From contig NZ_LSRE01000018.1 of the NCBI RefSeq assembly GCF_001575205.1, positions 1 to 64,000 of the forward strand: 64,000 nucleotides of DNA. Direction: 5' to 3'. The translations under genes were made by a program, and so were the position numbers. The DNA is from Tsukamurella pseudospumae (GTDB lineage: Bacteria > Actinomycetota > Actinomycetes > Mycobacteriales > Mycobacteriaceae). This document shows, piece by piece, positions 25,604 through 37,100 of this stretch (positions within the stretch are counted from its first letter, which is position 1; the number at the start of each line of letters is the position of its first letter). Under the pieces are notes generated by a model. That model saw only the letters and a program-made list of their open reading frames with translations. It was not told the origin of the DNA and ran no database searches.

Positions 25604-26253
25604 GCAAGCTGACTCTCGATGTCAAGACCGCCGACGGCAAGGTCGACGGCACCGTCGACCTCCCCGCCGAGATCTTCGACGTGGAGCCCAACATCGCCCT
25701 GATGCATCAGGTCGTCGTGGCCCAGCTCGCCGCTGCGCGTGCCGGCACCCACTCCACCAAGACCCGTGGCGAGGTCCGCGGCGGTGGCCGTAAGCCGTAC
25801 CGCCAGAAGGGCACCGGCCGCGCCCGTCAGGGCTCGACCCGCGCGCCGCAGTTCAACGGCGGTGGCACCGTCCACGGCCCGCAGCCGCGCGACTACAGCC
25901 AGCGCACCCCGAAGAAGATGAAGGCCGCCGCCCTGCGCGGTGCCCTCACCGACCGGGTTCGCGAGGACCGTATCCACGTCGTCACCGAGCTGGTGGCCGG
26001 CCAGGAGGCGTCGACCAAGACCGCCCGCCTGTTCCTGGCCGCGCTGTCGGAGCGCAAGAAGTTCCTCGTGGTCGTGGGCCGCGAGGACCTGACCGCGCAG
26101 CGCAGCGTCCAGAACCTGCCGAACGCGAAGTGGATCTTTGCCGATCAGCTCAACACCTACGACGTCCTCGACGCCGATGATCTGGTGTTCAGCCGCGAGG
26201 CTCTGGGTTCGTTCATCGCGAGCGCCACGAAGACCGAGGAGGCGAACGCCTGA
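25600..26253 (+). CDS. rplD: 50S ribosomal protein L4
   Basis: The product is 217 aa. L4 lines the exit tunnel through its central loop, seen here as [19 protein letters not shown]. In enteric bacteria L4 represses its own operon; no S10-type leader structure is evident here, so that control is doubtful. It overlaps rplC by 4 bp and rplW by 1 bp. Confidence 0.98.
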   Translation: MSKLTLDVKTADGKVDGTVDLPAEIFDVEPNIALMHQVVVAQLAAARAGTHSTKTRGEVRGGGRKPYRQKGTGRARQGSTRAPQFNGGGTVHGPQPRDYSQRTPKKMKAAALRGALTDRVREDRIHVVTELVAGQEASTKTARLFLAALSERKKFLVVVGREDLTAQRSVQNLPNAKWIFADQLNTYDVLDADDLVFSREALGSFIASATKTEEANA

Positions 26254-26564
26254 TGGCAACCGCAACCATCCCCGCCGACCCGCGGGACATCCTGCTCGCG
26301 CCGGTGATCTCCGAGAAGGCCTACGGCCTGATCGAGGAGAACACGTACACCTTCGTGGTGCACCCGGAGGCGAACAAGACGCAGATCAAGATCGCCGTGG
26401 AGAAGGTCTTCGGCGTCAAGGTCGACAGCGTCAACACCTTGAACCGCCAGGGCAAGCGCAAGCGCACCCGTGCCGGTTACGGTCAGCGCAAGAGCACCAA
26501 GCGCGCCATCGTGACCCTGAGCGCCGATAGCAAGCCCATCGACATCTTCGGAGGCGCGAGCTAA
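26253..26564 (+). CDS. rplW: 50S ribosomal protein L23
   Basis: The product is 103 aa. L23 sits at the tunnel exit and is the docking point for trigger factor and the signal recognition particle. [20 protein letters not shown] and the RNA-binding loop [11 protein letters not shown] are clear. It starts at the last base of rplD and abuts rplB. Confidence 0.98.
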   Translation: MATATIPADPRDILLAPVISEKAYGLIEENTYTFVVHPEANKTQIKIAVEKVFGVKVDSVNTLNRQGKRKRTRAGYGQRKSTKRAIVTLSADSKPIDIFGGAS

Positions 26565-27401
26565 ATGGCTATCCGCAAGTACAAGCCGACCACTCCGGGT
26601 CGTCGTGGCTCGTCGGGCTCGACCTTCGACGAGATCACGCGTTCGACCCCGGAGAAGTCGCTGATCCGTCCGCTGCACGGCCACGGTGGCCGTAACGCGC
26701 ACGGCCGCATCACCACCCGGCACAAGGGTGGCGGCCACAAGCGCGCCTACCGTCTGATCGACTTCCGTCGTCACGACAAGGACGGCATCAACGCCAAGGT
26801 CGCGCACATCGAGTACGACCCGAACCGCACCTCGCGGATCGCACTGCTGCACTACTTGGACGGCGAGAAGCGTTACATCCTCGCCCCCAAGGACCTCAAG
26901 CAGGGCGACATCGTCGAGTCGGGCCCCAACGCCGACATCAAGCCGGGCAACGCCCTGCCACTGCGCAACATCCCCGCCGGCACCGTGATCCACGCCGTCG
27001 AGCTGCGCCCCGGTGGCGGTGCCAAGATGGCCCGCTCGGCCGGTGCCAGCATCCAGCTGCTGGGCAAGGAGGGCGCGTACGCGACCCTGCGTATGCCCTC
27101 CGGCGAGATCCGTCGCGTCGACGTGCGCTGCCGCGCCACCGTCGGCGAGGTGGGCAACGCCGAGCAGAGCAACATCAACTGGGGCAAGGCCGGCCGTATG
27201 CGGTGGAAGGGCAAGCGCCCGACCGTCCGTGGTGTCGTCATGAACCCGGTCGACCACCCGCACGGCGGTGGTGAGGGTAAGACCTCCGGTGGTCGCCACC
27301 CGGTGAGCCCGTGGGGCAAGCCCGAGGGCCGCACCCGCAAGAACAAGGCGAGCGACAAGCTGATCGTGCGTCGCCGCAAGTCCGGTAAGAACAAGCGCTA
27401 G
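26565..27401 (+). CDS. rplB: 50S ribosomal protein L2
   Basis: The product is 278 aa. L2 is required for subunit joining and peptidyl transfer. The essential histidine region [18 protein letters not shown] is intact near residue 225, and the basic tail ends [10 protein letters not shown]. The start ATG follows the rplW stop directly, and the stop lies 14 bases before rpsS with a GGAGGG ribosome site between. Confidence 0.98.
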   Translation: MAIRKYKPTTPGRRGSSGSTFDEITRSTPEKSLIRPLHGHGGRNAHGRITTRHKGGGHKRAYRLIDFRRHDKDGINAKVAHIEYDPNRTSRIALLHYLDGEKRYILAPKDLKQGDIVESGPNADIKPGNALPLRNIPAGTVIHAVELRPGGGAKMARSAGASIQLLGKEGAYATLRMPSGEIRRVDVRCRATVGEVGNAEQSNINWGKAGRMRWKGKRPTVRGVVMNPVDHPHGGGEGKTSGGRHPVSPWGKPEGRTRKNKASDKLIVRRRKSGKNKR

Positions 27402-27415
27402 GAGGGAGTTAGAGA

Positions 27416-27696
27416 ATGCCACGCAGCCTCAAGAAGGGCCCGTTCGTCGACGACCACCTCCTCGCGAAGGTCGACGTCCAGAACGACAAGGGCACCAAGC
27501 AGGTCATCAAGACCTGGTCGCGCCGCTCCACCATCATCCCCGACTTCATCGGTCACACCTTCGCCGTCCATGACGGTCGCAAGCACGTGCCGGTGTTCGT
27601 CTCGGAGAACATGGTGGGTCACAAGCTGGGCGAGTTCGCCCCGACGCGGACGTTCAAGGGCCACATCAAGGACGACCGGAAGGCGAAGCGCCGCTA

Positions 27697-27697
<1 letters not shown>
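27416..27697 (+). CDS. rpsS: 30S ribosomal protein S19
   Basis: The product is 93 aa. S19 lies in the head and contacts tRNA and S13. It begins [14 protein letters not shown] and contains [15 protein letters not shown], both invariant. The stop overlaps the rplV start (TAATG). Confidence 0.98.
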
Positions 27698-28910
<1,213 letters not shown>

Positions 28911-28914
28911 CACC

Positions 28915-29331
28915 GTGTTGATCCCCCGTCGCGTCAAGCACCGCAAGCAGCACCACCCGGGTCGCTCCGGCCAGTCCAAGGGCGGCAACAAGGTGACCTT
29001 CGGTGACTACGGCATCCAGGCTCTCGAGCCCGCCTACATCACCAACCGTCAGATCGAGTCCGCTCGTATCGCCATCAACCGCCACATCAAGCGTGGCGGC
29101 AAGGTCTGGATCAACATCTTCCCGGACCGCCCGCTGACCAAGAAGCCGGCCGAGACCCGCATGGGTTCCGGTAAGGGTTCCGTCGAGTGGTGGGTCGCGA
29201 ACGTCAAGCCCGGTCGTGTGCTGTTCGAGATGTCCTACCCCAACGAGGAGACCGCTCGCGAGGCCTTGCGCCGCGCGCAGCACAAGCTCCCCTGCAAGAC
29301 CCGCATCGTGACCCGAGAGGAGCAGTTCTGA
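28915..29331 (+). CDS. rplP: 50S ribosomal protein L16
   Basis: The product is 138 aa. L16 positions the A-site tRNA. It begins [16 protein letters not shown] and contains [20 protein letters not shown]. The start is GTG 28915 followed by TTG, five bases after the rpsC stop and with an AGGAGG site inside rpsC. The stop overlaps rpmC (TGATG). Confidence 0.97.
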   Translation: MLIPRRVKHRKQHHPGRSGQSKGGNKVTFGDYGIQALEPAYITNRQIESARIAINRHIKRGGKVWINIFPDRPLTKKPAETRMGSGKGSVEWWVANVKPGRVLFEMSYPNEETAREALRRAQHKLPCKTRIVTREEQF

Positions 29332-29561
29332 TGTCGAACACCGTCGCCGCTGATCTCCGCGGTCTCACCGCGGACGAGCTGGTGGAGAAGCTGCGCGAGG
29401 CCAAGGAGGAGCTGTTCAACCTGCGGTTCCAGATGGCCACCGGGCAGATGAGCAACAACCGTCGCCTGCGCACCGTGCGTACCGACATCGCCCGGATCTA
29501 CACGATCCTGCGCGAGCGGGAGCTCGGCCTGGCCTCCGGCCCGGAGGGTGACGCCGCATGA
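29331..29561 (+). CDS. rpmC: 50S ribosomal protein L29
   Basis: The product is 76 aa. L29 lies at the tunnel exit beside L23. [20 protein letters not shown] and [18 protein letters not shown] are diagnostic. It overlaps rplP by one base and rpsQ by four. Confidence 0.97.
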   Translation: MSNTVAADLRGLTADELVEKLREAKEELFNLRFQMATGQMSNNRRLRTVRTDIARIYTILRERELGLASGPEGDAA

Positions 29562-29842
29562 GCGAGAACGGAAGCAATGTGACCACCGAGGAGCGGAACA
29601 GCCGCAAGGTCCGCATCGGGTACGTCGTGTCCGACAAGATGGAGAAGACCATCGTCGTCGAGCTCGAGGACCGCGTGAAGCACTCCCTGTACGGCAAGAT
29701 CATCCGCACCACCTCCAAGGTGAAGGCGCATGACGAAGAGGGCGTCGCCGGTGTCGGCGACCGCGTCCGGATCATGGAGACCCGTCCGCTGAGCGCCAGC
29801 AAGCACTGGCGCCTGGTGGAGGTGCTGGAGAAGGCGAAGTAG
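29558..29842 (+). CDS. rpsQ: 30S ribosomal protein S17
   Basis: The product is 94 aa, an early-assembly 16S rRNA-binding protein. [20 protein letters not shown] and [17 protein letters not shown] are typical. It is the last gene of this segment; in most relatives rplN follows directly, whereas here the next ribosomal gene is 9.8 kb away. Confidence 0.97.
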   Translation: MSENGSNVTTEERNSRKVRIGYVVSDKMEKTIVVELEDRVKHSLYGKIIRTTSKVKAHDEEGVAGVGDRVRIMETRPLSASKHWRLVEVLEKAK

Positions 29843-29866
29843 GCCGCTCCGCACCACCGAACGAAC

Positions 29867-29902
29867 AGCCCCCGGCACCTCCGCGAGGAGGGGTCGGGGG
29901 CT
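29867..29902 (+). terminator. Terminator hairpin of the S10 operon
   Basis: AGCCCCCG pairs with CGGGGGCT, and inside it CCTCC pairs with GGAGG around GCGA. It starts 25 bases after the rpsQ stop. It has no long T run, as is usual in actinobacteria. It also lies at the end of the convergent gene at 29918. Confidence 0.75.
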
Positions 29903-29917
29903 TCGTCGTGCTCGGGG

Positions 29918-30430
29918 TCAGAGCGTGCGGCAGAGGGTGATGACGGCGTTCGTCGCGTCGGTCACGCGCTTGTACGCGGGGTTGCTCCTGGCCCAGGTGG
30001 CGTCGCCGCTGGCGCGCGCCCCGCGGTCCGTGTTCAGCGTGGCGTTGTACTCGGTGAGCCGAGCCTGATAAGCGCGCAGGGCGTTCGCGAGCCGCTGGTT
30101 GCCGCCCGCGCGGGCGACGGTGCCGGGGAGGGTGCCGAGTTCGACGCGGATCGCGTTCTGCTCGCGGTCGAGCACGGGGCCGATTCCCGCCCACGTCCAG
30201 TCCGGGTTCTTGGTGAAGTCGACGGTGGCCCGGCTCGCCCGCAGCCGCGGCGCCCGGTTGTTCGCCCACTGGTCGCAGGTCGCCTTCGCGGCGCTGTTCG
30301 ACGGTGCCGCCGGCGCGGGCGGGGGAGTGGGGGCAGGGGTGGGGGCGGCGAGAGCCGGCAACGGTGCGGCGATCGCGGCGGCGAGGACGCCCGCGGACAG
30401 GGTCCGGACGGTCCACTGATGAATGCTCAT
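29918..30430 (-). CDS. Secreted protein of unknown function, paralogue A
   Basis: The product is 170 aa. A Sec signal peptide (VRTLSAGVLAAAIAAPLPALA) is followed by a Pro/Ala linker and a helical domain of about 125 residues with two cysteines. RASRATVDFTKNPDWTWAGI and RASGDATWARSNPAY are shared with the next gene. I do not recognise the family. The protein should sit outside the membrane, perhaps as a helical bundle closed by a disulfide (Cys near the start and Cys three from the end of the domain). Confidence 0.65.
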   Translation of the reverse strand: MSIHQWTVRTLSAGVLAAAIAAPLPALAAPTPAPTPPPAPAAPSNSAAKATCDQWANNRAPRLRASRATVDFTKNPDWTWAGIGPVLDREQNAIRVELGTLPGTVARAGGNQRLANALRAYQARLTEYNATLNTDRGARASGDATWARSNPAYKRVTDATNAVITLCRTL

Positions 30431-30529
30431 GCTGTACCTCTAGTTCAAAATCAAGAACAGGACATGCATAAGCTATCGCGAATCGCGTGATTGTGAAAAC
30501 TGAATCGTCTGGTGCGGTGAGCCGACGAC

Positions 30530-31084
30530 TCAGGACGACGGGCACACCCGCTTGACGGCCGTCGCGGCCGTGCCCAGCGCGTCGAACGCGGGGTTGCTCT
30601 TCGCCCAGGTCGCGTCGCCCGAGGCGCGGGCCGCCTGGTCGACGCGCAGCGCGGCGCCGTAGGCGTCCAGCTTGGACTTGTAGTCGGTGATCGCGGTCTG
30701 GATCGAGGCCGCGGGCTGCGCGGTGGTGATGACGCCGGGCAACTTGCCCGACTCCGTGTCGATCGCCGCGAGCTCGGCGTTGAGCAGGGTGGTGATGCCG
30801 TCCCAGGTCCACTTCGGGTCCTTGGTGAAGGCGACCGTGGCGCGGCTGGCGACGATCCGGATGTCGTATCCGGCCTGCCACGAGGCGCAGGCCGACTTGC
30901 CGGCCGCGGCAGCGGCCGCTGCGCGCGAGGCGGCGATGGTGCTCTGGTAGGCGGCCACGTCCTGCGGGTCGGCGGAGCCGGTGCCGGGCACGGATGCGCA
31001 GCCGGCCAGGGCGACCACTGAGACGCCCGCGGCGAGCGCCGCTCCGGCGCGTCCGCGGAAGGGACGGGTCGTACGTGCGGTCAT
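30530..31084 (-). CDS. Lipoprotein of unknown function, paralogue B
   Basis: The product is 184 aa. The signal peptide ends in lipobox VVALAGC, so the mature protein is lipid-anchored. The domain repeats that of the preceding gene: ASRATVAFTKDPKWTWDGI and RASGDATWAKSNPAF, with cysteines at the same places (SACASW, VKRVCPSS). The pair looks like a tandem duplication in which one copy is released and the other anchored. ATG 31084 has a GGGGGAGG ribosome site. A much longer open frame continues upstream but is shadow coding. Confidence 0.65.
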   Translation of the reverse strand: MTARTTRPFRGRAGAALAAGVSVVALAGCASVPGTGSADPQDVAAYQSTIAASRAAAAAAAGKSACASWQAGYDIRIVASRATVAFTKDPKWTWDGITTLLNAELAAIDTESGKLPGVITTAQPAASIQTAITDYKSKLDAYGAALRVDQAARASGDATWAKSNPAFDALGTAATAVKRVCPSS

Positions 31085-31239
31085 GTTCTTGCCTCCCCCG
31101 GCGCGCGTCGACGTGCACGCCTCCATCACTGCATTGTCGCGCATGAAGCCCCTCCGCGTTGCATCAGGGGTGCCGCCGCGAGGACTGTGAGCGTCGGCAC
31201 TTCCCCCTCGAGTATGCACGCTCGTGCGAACAGGTTTGC

Positions 31240-31245
31240 TATGCT
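31240..31245 (+). promoter_or_regulatory. Extended -10 promoter of the RNA helicase gene with long leader
   Basis: TGC TATGCT is an extended -10 box. The start would be near 31252, leaving about 150 nt of untranslated leader before GTG 31406. Long leaders are usual for cold-inducible RNA helicases. The rest of 31085-31405 shows no gene. Confidence 0.5.
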
Positions 31246-31405
31246 CTAGAACATGCGGGACGTTCATCGTTCCGCGCCGTCGTAGGGCTCCCGGGCCCCT
31301 GTCTCGCCGCACGCGGCTCGAGACCACCTCCCGGTTCTTTTCTTGCGGCGAACGGATGCGGCCACCGCCGCCTTCGCCACCCACCAGTGTTAGGTACCAC
31401 CTGCC

Positions 31406-32893
31406 GTGAGCACCCCTGTGTCCACTCGTTCCTTCGCCGACCTCGGCGTCCCGTCGAACCTCATCGCCGCCCTCCACGACATGGACCGCAGCACCCCGTT
31501 CCCCATCCAGGCCGACACGCTGCCCGATACCCTGGCCGGCCGCGACGTTCTCGGGCGCGGCAAGACCGGCTCGGGCAAGACCCTGGCGTTCGCGATCCCG
31601 CTGGTCGCGCGCATCGCCGGCCACCGCGCTCCCGCCGGCAAGCCGTCCGGCCTCGTGCTCGCCCCGACCCGTGAGCTCGCCACCCAGATCACCGCCACCG
31701 TCGAGCCACTGGCCCGCGCGGCCGGACTGCGCGTCACCACGATCTTCGGCGGCGTCAAGCAGGGCCGCCAGGAGCAGGCGCTGAGCAACGGCGTCGACAT
31801 CGTGGTGGCCTGCCCCGGTCGCCTCGAGGACCTGATGCGGCAGCGCATCGTCGATCTGTCGCGCGTCGAGGTCACCGTGCTCGACGAGGCGGATCACATG
31901 GCCGACCTGGGCTTCCTGCCGGTCGTCACCCGGATCCTCGCCGCCACCCCGACGGGCGGCCAGCGCATGCTGTTCTCGGCCACGCTGGACAACGGCGTCG
32001 ACAAGCTCGTCCGCAAGTTCCTGACCGATCCGGTCTCGCACTCCGTCGATCCGGAGAACTCGCCGGTCGTCGACATGACCCACCACGTCTTCGAGGTGAG
32101 CGGCAAGGACGAGAAGAGCGAGCTGGTTCGCGTCCTCGCCTCCGGCACCGGCCGGCGGATCCTGTTCACCCGCACCAAGCACCAGGCGAAGAAACTGGCC
32201 AAGCAGCTCACGGCGCAGGGCATCCCCGCAGTCGACCTGCACGGCAACCTGAGCCAGCCGCAGCGCGACCGCAACCTCGAGGCGTTCAGCGCGGGCACCG
32301 CCCGGGTGCTCGTCGCGACCGACATCGCCGCCCGTGGCGTGCACGTCGACGACGTGCAGCTGGTCGTGCACGTCGACCCGCCCGCCGAGCACAAGGCGTA
32401 CCTGCACCGCAGCGGCCGCACGGCCCGCGCCGGCAGCTCGGGCACCGTCGTCACCGTGATGACGCCGGAGCAGCGCAAGGACACCCAGGTCCTGCTGAAG
32501 AAGGCCGCGATCTCCGCGCGTCCGACGTCGGTCACCGCGACCGCGCCGGTGGTCGTCGACCTGGTCGGCGAGACCGCCCCCTACGTCGAGCCGGCGCCCG
32601 TCGCGCCGCCGCAGCAGCAGCGTCGTGCCGGTGGCGGGCACGCCCCGGGCCGTGGTCGCGCCGGGCGCGGCAAGGGTACGGGTGCCCGGTCCGACGGTGC
32701 CGGGCGCGGCCAGGGCCAGTCCTCGGGTCGCGGCCACAGCGCCGGTCAGGGCGCCGGGCGAGGCCAGGGCGGTCAGCGCTCCGGGCAGCAGCGCCAGGCA
32801 CCGTCCGGTGGACGGACGCAGGGCCAGGGTCGCCCGCAGGGGCAGGGCCGCGCCCAGCAGCCCCGCCGCCGCGCCACCCGCCCCGCGGGCTGA
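31406..32893 (+). CDS. DEAD-box ATP-dependent RNA helicase (RhlE/DeaD type)
   Basis: The product is 495 aa. It unwinds structured RNA, probably in ribosome assembly or at low temperature. Motifs in order: Q motif FPIQADTLP, Walker A GRGKTGSGKT, Ia APTRELATQ, II LDEADHMADLGF, III FSATLD, and VI HRSGRTARAGS. Residues after about 395 form a Gly/Arg/Gln-rich tail with RG and GQG repeats that would bind RNA. GTG 31406 is the start. Placement inside the ribosomal-gene region fits a role in ribosome biogenesis. Confidence 0.92.
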   Translation: MSTPVSTRSFADLGVPSNLIAALHDMDRSTPFPIQADTLPDTLAGRDVLGRGKTGSGKTLAFAIPLVARIAGHRAPAGKPSGLVLAPTRELATQITATVEPLARAAGLRVTTIFGGVKQGRQEQALSNGVDIVVACPGRLEDLMRQRIVDLSRVEVTVLDEADHMADLGFLPVVTRILAATPTGGQRMLFSATLDNGVDKLVRKFLTDPVSHSVDPENSPVVDMTHHVFEVSGKDEKSELVRVLASGTGRRILFTRTKHQAKKLAKQLTAQGIPAVDLHGNLSQPQRDRNLEAFSAGTARVLVATDIAARGVHVDDVQLVVHVDPPAEHKAYLHRSGRTARAGSSGTVVTVMTPEQRKDTQVLLKKAAISARPTSVTATAPVVVDLVGETAPYVEPAPVAPPQQQRRAGGGHAPGRGRAGRGKGTGARSDGAGRGQGQSSGRGHSAGQGAGRGQGGQRSGQQRQAPSGGRTQGQGRPQGQGRAQQPRRRATRPAG

Positions 32894-32899
32894 GTCCCG

Positions 32900-33139
32900 C
32901 TACGCCATGCGGGTACCGCGGCCGACCAGCAGATAGGCCGCGGGCAGGACGCCCGCCGAGTTGACCACGCCGAGGCCGAGGCCCCAGAGCTTCTTGGGGC
33001 CGCGGACCTCGGCGTCGTCGCGTCCGGCCAGGTCGGCGAGGGCCCAGGCCCGGAGTCCGGCGTCGACGGCCGCGGTCGCGACGATCGCGGTCCTGGCTCG
33101 GGGCGACAGCTCGCTCCAGCTGATCTTCTTCCGGGTCAT
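32900..33139 (-). CDS. Small membrane protein (PLDc_N-like)
   Basis: The product is 79 aa with two hydrophobic segments: TAIVATAAVDAGLRAWALADL and LWGLGLGVVNSAGVLPAAYL. The wording EVRGPKKLWGLGLGVVNSAG resembles the N-terminal membrane domain of cardiolipin-synthase-like proteins, but no catalytic domain follows. ATG 33139 has AAGGAG upstream. It is the last gene of the minus-strand operon starting at 39182, 26 bases after the preceding stop. Confidence 0.6.
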   Translation of the reverse strand: MTRKKISWSELSPRARTAIVATAAVDAGLRAWALADLAGRDDAEVRGPKKLWGLGLGVVNSAGVLPAAYLLVGRGTRMA

Positions 33140-33165
33140 GTACTGCTCCTTCGTCGGTGTGTGCA

Positions 33166-34101
33166 TCAATGGAAGGCCTCGACGAGCATCGCGCCGATCG
33201 CCAGCGGCACGACCATCCCGATCGCGGACAGGGCCGCGCTGATCAGCGGGTAGTAGAAGGTCGGGCCGTCGGCGCGGGCGGCGAGGATCATCGCGCCGAC
33301 CTCGATCGCGATCACCAGCGTGATCGGCCCGAAGACGGCGAGGGCGATCCCGGCGTACGACACCCGCGACGTCGGGTATCCGTCGGACAGCATCACGGCG
33401 AACACGCCGAAGAACCCCGCGACCGCGATGAGCGGCACCGTCATCGCGAACAGGAGCACGGTGACGACGGCGTCGAACCCGCCGCCGAGCCCGAACAGGC
33501 GCGTCGCGCCCCACGCGAGCGCGGCCGCGACGGCGATCGCGGCGACGGGCCCGCCGATGAGCAGCACGGGGTTCGCGCCCTTCGGGGGCTCGTCCAGCAT
33601 GTGGTAGGTGCCGCCCTTGCGGGCGAGGAAGGAGTCGACGAGCTCGGCCGGATCGCAGGTGAGGTAGGTGAGCCGGCGCCGGATCTCGAACGGGACACGG
33701 CGGCCCGGGCCCCGGACCTCGAGGACGACGGCGCCGTCGGGGCCGATCAGCGCCGCCCGCCCCTCGCCCTCCTCGACGTGGTGCCCGGCGGGCTCGTGGA
33801 ACCAGTGCAAGGGCTGCCGCGGCCGGACCTTGCCGAGTCCCGCCGCCTCGCGGAACCCGGGGCCGAGTTCTGTGATCACGCATCGGGTGAGCGTGCGGTC
33901 CCCGATCACCCGAAGGTCCGGCTCACCGGGGGTGCGCAGGAGGTACGCGTCACGGTTGCCGTAGGCGTCGGCGAGGCGGCCGATCGACACGGCGGGTACG
34001 CGGTCGTCGGCACGACGCAGGGCGACGAACCCGTCCGTGCCCTCCGACGCCGCGTAGCCGAGCCGCGCGGCCGCGTCCTGCAGCTCGACCGGGAGGTCCA
34101 T
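33166..34101 (-). CDS. Membrane protein with cytosolic N-terminal domain, HerA-operon member
   Basis: The product is 311 aa of unknown family. Residues 1-185 are soluble (MDLPVELQDAAARLGYAA...), and four transmembrane segments follow near 190-215, 225-255, 260-285 and 290-310. The start overlaps the stop of the ATPase gene by one base (TGATG), so the two proteins are made together. It may anchor the ATPase at the membrane or act as an effector. No known pore or protease motif is seen. Confidence 0.6.
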   Translation of the reverse strand: MDLPVELQDAAARLGYAASEGTDGFVALRRADDRVPAVSIGRLADAYGNRDAYLLRTPGEPDLRVIGDRTLTRCVITELGPGFREAAGLGKVRPRQPLHWFHEPAGHHVEEGEGRAALIGPDGAVVLEVRGPGRRVPFEIRRRLTYLTCDPAELVDSFLARKGGTYHMLDEPPKGANPVLLIGGPVAAIAVAAALAWGATRLFGLGGGFDAVVTVLLFAMTVPLIAVAGFFGVFAVMLSDGYPTSRVSYAGIALAVFGPITLVIAIEVGAMILAARADGPTFYYPLISAALSAIGMVVPLAIGAMLVEAFH

Positions 34102-37100
34102 CAGTGACCCCGCGCGATCCGCAGTACCTCGTCCTCGGTCGGTGGGCTGGCGGCGTGATGCGAGAGGCACATCGGGGCGTGCAGGCGCACCGTCGACGCC
34201 CCGGACCCGAGGTAGAAGTCGCCCGGGCCGAGCCCGCCGATCCCGTCGATCCGACCGCCGCGGGCGGCCGCCAGGTCCTTGGCGGCCTGGATCTGCACCG
34301 GCGCGTTGAGCTTTCCGTAGAAGTGCGTGGCGCTGTTGCCGACGATCTTGTCGTGCAGGCCCTTCGGCGCCTGCGTCGCGAACACCAGCCCGAGCCCGTA
34401 CTTGCGGGCCTGCGAGGCGAGCAACAGCGTGGACTCCGTGGACGGCTTCACCGATCCCGACGGCGCGATCTGCTGGGCCTCGTCCATGACCAGCAGGGCG
34501 CCGAGCGGCCGATCGCCGGCCGGGTGCCGCTTGATCCACGAGAACAGCGCCAGCTGCAGCTGCGCCACGAAGGTCTGCCGCTGCGTCTCGTCGGGCAGGC
34601 TGATGAGGCTGATCACCGAGATCCGCGCGATCTTGCCCGCCGACGGCGTCAGCAGCGTCACCGGGTCCACAGCCTCGCCGCGGCCGCCGAGCAGCGGGTT
34701 GTTGATGAGCGCCGCCTGCAGGTTCTCCGCGAGCTCCGGGGCCAGTTTGTCGGCGCTGCCGAGGCTGCTGCGCGTCGAATCCCATTCCCGCAGGAAGTCG
34801 GCGAAGCCGCGCACGTCCGAACGGTCCACCTGCCGGCCGTACGCGTCGAGCGCCTCCCGCAGGATCGCGCGCTGCTGCTCGCGCCGCATGCCGCCCACGC
34901 CCACGTGCTGCTCCAGCGCGCTCGCGCACGCCTCCACCGCCATCGCGAAGCCCTCGCGAGCCTCCTGCGCGTCGAGATCGTCGCCGTCCATGCCGGTGCG
35001 CAGCGCCGCGAAGTCCGGGATCGGTTGCAGCACGAGCGGTCTCGCTGATTCCCGGTTCGGCGTCCACACGATCACCTCCGTGCCGGCGAGGTAGCGCTGC
35101 GCCCGCTCGGCGTCGCCCTCCCACCAGCCCGACGGCGCCTGCGGCCACTCCTCACCCAGTCTGGAGAGGTCGTTGTTGGGGTCCAGCACGATCGCGGACA
35201 CGCCGCGCAGCGCGCACTCCTCGATGAGCCGGCGGATCAGCACCGTCTTGCCCGAGCCCGAGCCCGCGAAGATCGCGGTGTGCTTGCGCAGCTCGGCGAG
35301 GTCGAGGAGCACCGGCGCCCGGTCGCCGGTGGTGCCCACGGGAACGCTCCCGGGCTCCGACGGTGCCGCCCCCGGCCCGGGTGCCTCCGGCGCCTGCACC
35401 TGCGCGTGTGCGGGGGCGTGCTCGGGCGGGGCGTCCGCACGCGGGGCGGGCGGGCCGCCGAACATGACGTCCGCGACGGCGCTCGACAGCCCGCCGACCC
35501 GGCCCACCGCGTCGCCGGGGATGAGGCCGCGCGCGCGACGCGGGGAGGTCGTCGGACGGGCTCCGGTCACCGTCGGGGCCGCGCGTTCGAGCCCGGCGAA
35601 CATCCGCAGCCCGTGCGCGGGGCGCCGGGCGGTCAGCCATTCGTCCAGCCCCTCAGGGGAATTGGCGATGATCCGGCTCAGCGCGTCGAGGGTCGCGAGA
35701 TCGCCCTCGTCGAGGGGGAGGAGCTCGGCGCCACGGTCCACGGCGTCGGCGATCACGGCCGATGCCTTCGGGCTGGTGGGCCAGGGCGTGGACCGCAGCA
35801 GGAACAGCTTGCGGCGGTCCATGCCCGCAGCGACGCCGGCCGCGGTCGCGGCGCTCTGCACCCGGTTCGTGGTGGCGACGGCGTTCGGGGCGGGGATGGC
35901 GCGGAAGGCCCAGTGCTGCTCGTCCTCGACGCGGCCGGGCAGGCGGCGCCGCAGCCGGCCGTCGAGCTGCTTGTTGCCGCGCTCGATCTGGAAGCCGTCG
36001 CCGCCGTCCTCGCGGGTCCAGGCGCGCAGTCCGGCCTCGAGCAGCGCGCTCATGCGCTTGTCCGCGACCGCCTGATCCGTCGCGACGTCGCCCACCCGGG
36101 CCCGGATCCGCAGCGCCTCGAACTGCGCGTCGATGCGGGCCAGGGCCTCCTCGGGCGTGGTCTCCGGCAGCGCGGGCTGCACGGCGGGCTCCGGCGTCGG
36201 GCCGGGCACCGTCGGCGCCGGGGCGGTGCGCGGCGCACCGTCGTCGAAGGAGGCGAGCTCGAAGTCCGAACGGGTGGACACGCACGCCCGGATGTGGGCG
36301 TCGACCTTGGTGAGCAGGTCGCGCGGGGTGTGGTGCACCGCCGAGGCGAAGGCCTCCGGCGCGACGGGCCACGTCGGGTGGGGCGGCGCGAACTCCTTCG
36401 CCCGGTAGGCGGCCGTCAGGCGCCGCTCGACGATCGCGCGGGCGATGGCACCGTCGGGCAGCGACTTGAGCGGACCCACCACCCGGAACCGGGCGGCCAC
36501 GGACGCGGTCGCCCGGCTGGAGAGCGTCTCCCACGCCGTCGGCAGCATGCAGGCGACGGTGACGGTGCGGTACAGGCCCTGCCGCAACGACATCAGGCCG
36601 TGGCCCACCTGCTCGATCACCTCGGACTCCGCGGCATCGGGGGAGGTCAGCGTGGCCGCAGACTGCGCGAGCAGGGTGTCGATCTGGTCCACCGCGAACA
36701 CGGTGGCCGCGGTCTCGGCCATGAACGCCGAGATCGCGCGCACCGTCTCGACGGCGGGGAAGCCGTGCGCGGGCAGGCCCCAGTGCAGGCGCTCGGCGGC
36801 GGTCTCCTCGACCTCGATGTCGTCGAGGAAGGCGGAGCCCAGGTCCGCGAGGCGGCTGTCGGGCGAGCCCAGCAGCACCAGCGCGCGCAGCACGCCGTGG
36901 TACTGCCGGACCTGCGGGCGCCGCTTGCTCATGGCCGCGACCAGCGCGTCGAGGCCCTCGGGGGTGGGCACCGCGTCGCCCGAGAACTCCCGACGGTGCG
37001 CCCGCGACAGCCCGGCCTCGTCCGAGAGCAGCCACAACAGCTGCGCGAGCTGCGTCTCGTGGTCGCGCGCCGGGCGGAGCAGCGAGCTGCGCAGCGAGGT

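Noticed and set aside
30530-32737. A 735-aa minus-strand protein
   Set aside because: Only the C-terminal 184 residues (signal peptide and lipobox) are real; the rest is the shadow of the RNA helicase gene.
32600-32880. Non-coding tandem repeats at the end of the RNA helicase gene
   Set aside because: They encode the Gly/Arg/Gln tail in frame, which is typical for this helicase type.
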